This document shows, piece after piece, positions 60,915-61,022 of a DNA stretch of 61,022 nucleotides; within the stretch, counting starts at the first letter, position 1; the number at the start of each line of letters is the position of its first letter. Below the pieces are notes generated by a model. It ran no database searches, was not told where the DNA came from, and worked only from the letters and a program-made list of their open reading frames with translations. A program made the translations under genes and the position numbers. This DNA comes from Pseudoxanthomonas beigongshangi (GTDB lineage Bacteria > Pseudomonadota > Gammaproteobacteria > Xanthomonadales > Xanthomonadaceae): positions 1 to 61,022 of the forward strand of contig NZ_JADHDV010000022.1 in NCBI RefSeq assembly GCF_016820515.1, given 5' to 3'.

Positions 60915-61022
60915 GGGGGATTTGCTTTTCGCGTCAGGAGCCAATCCCCCTCGGTCCCCCTTTTTCAAAGGGGGAGGTGGAACGGCGGGGAACTACCCCC
61001 TTCGAAGAAGGGGGTGGGCACC
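60915..61022. repeat. Partial GCAAATCCCCC-type element at the window end
   Basis: GGGGGATTTGC at 60915-60925 and AATCCCCCTCGGTCCCCCTTTTTCAAAGGGGG from 60943 repeat the end and hairpin modules of the elements at 6874 and 29963. The window ends inside it, so its extent is unknown. Bases 60790-60914 hold no gene. Confidence 0.5.

Overview
The window is GC-rich chromosomal DNA from a gammaproteobacterium that is most likely a member of the Xanthomonadaceae/Lysobacteraceae (Lysobacter, Luteimonas, Stenotrophomonas or Xanthomonas relatives). The evidence is the gene order algR-hemC, lptM-dapF-DUF484-xerC-hslVU and mreBCD-mrdA-rodA-mltB-rlpA-dacA, hairpin repeats ending in GTAG that resemble the Stenotrophomonas REP/SMAG class, and many lipoproteins and secreted peptidases. 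No rRNA, tRNA, CRISPR array, phage or insertion sequence was recognised.

Layout. 1-7.2 kb: the end of a chemotaxis receptor, two serine hydrolases of the beta-lactamase fold, a lipoprotein with a TonB C-terminal domain, a carboxylesterase, an AlgR-type regulator and hemC. 7.2-12.4 kb: a DUF481 outer-membrane protein, small envelope proteins, a LolA-like lipoprotein, a WYL regulator and a lipocalin. 12.5-16.9 kb: two exported S9 oligopeptidases in tandem. 17.3-23.1 kb: DUF454 protein, lptM-dapF-DUF484-xerC, a lower-GC orphan gene, and hslVU behind a heat-shock-like promoter. 23.2-29.9 kb: hydrolase, yeast-type cytosine deaminase, secreted metalloprotease, an EmrAB-type efflux pair and ubiE. 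30.2-36.4 kb: M1 aminopeptidase lipoprotein, hydrolase and lipoprotein in one unit, then a diguanylate cyclase and a PfkB kinase. 36.7-46.6 kb: the cell-elongation cluster, with an extended -10 promoter before mreB and a separate promoter and terminators around dacA. 46.7-61 kb: a more accessory region with a MerR regulator and its palindromic operator, a methyltransferase, a DUF2268 protease, ankyrin protein, PQQ dehydrogenase, an iron-related operon resembling E. coli yqjI-yqjH plus an MFS pump, an AraC-VOC pair and a DUF899 protein.

How the genes work together. The 36.7-46.6 kb block makes the lateral-wall peptidoglycan machine (MreB filament, MreC/D, PBP2, RodA) together with enzymes that trim the wall (MltB, RlpA, DacA). 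The 17.7-23.1 kb block combines LPS-assembly help, diaminopimelate synthesis, chromosome dimer resolution and proteolysis. The 55-58 kb operon looks like metal-responsive control of a ferric-siderophore reductase and an exporter.

Non-coding structure is rich. Six genes carry a -10-like hexamer only 6-7 bases before the start codon, suggesting leaderless or nearly leaderless mRNAs. Several families of hairpin repeats fill the intergenic spaces: a GGGATTS heptamer hairpin found inside operons, a ~130-bp element with GCAAATCCCCC ends, CCTTCCCC hairpins and GTAG palindromes. No single spectacular new system is evident. The best leads are the metal-regulated iron operon, the heptamer hairpins inside the hslVU and rodA-mltB junctions, and the leaderless start pattern.
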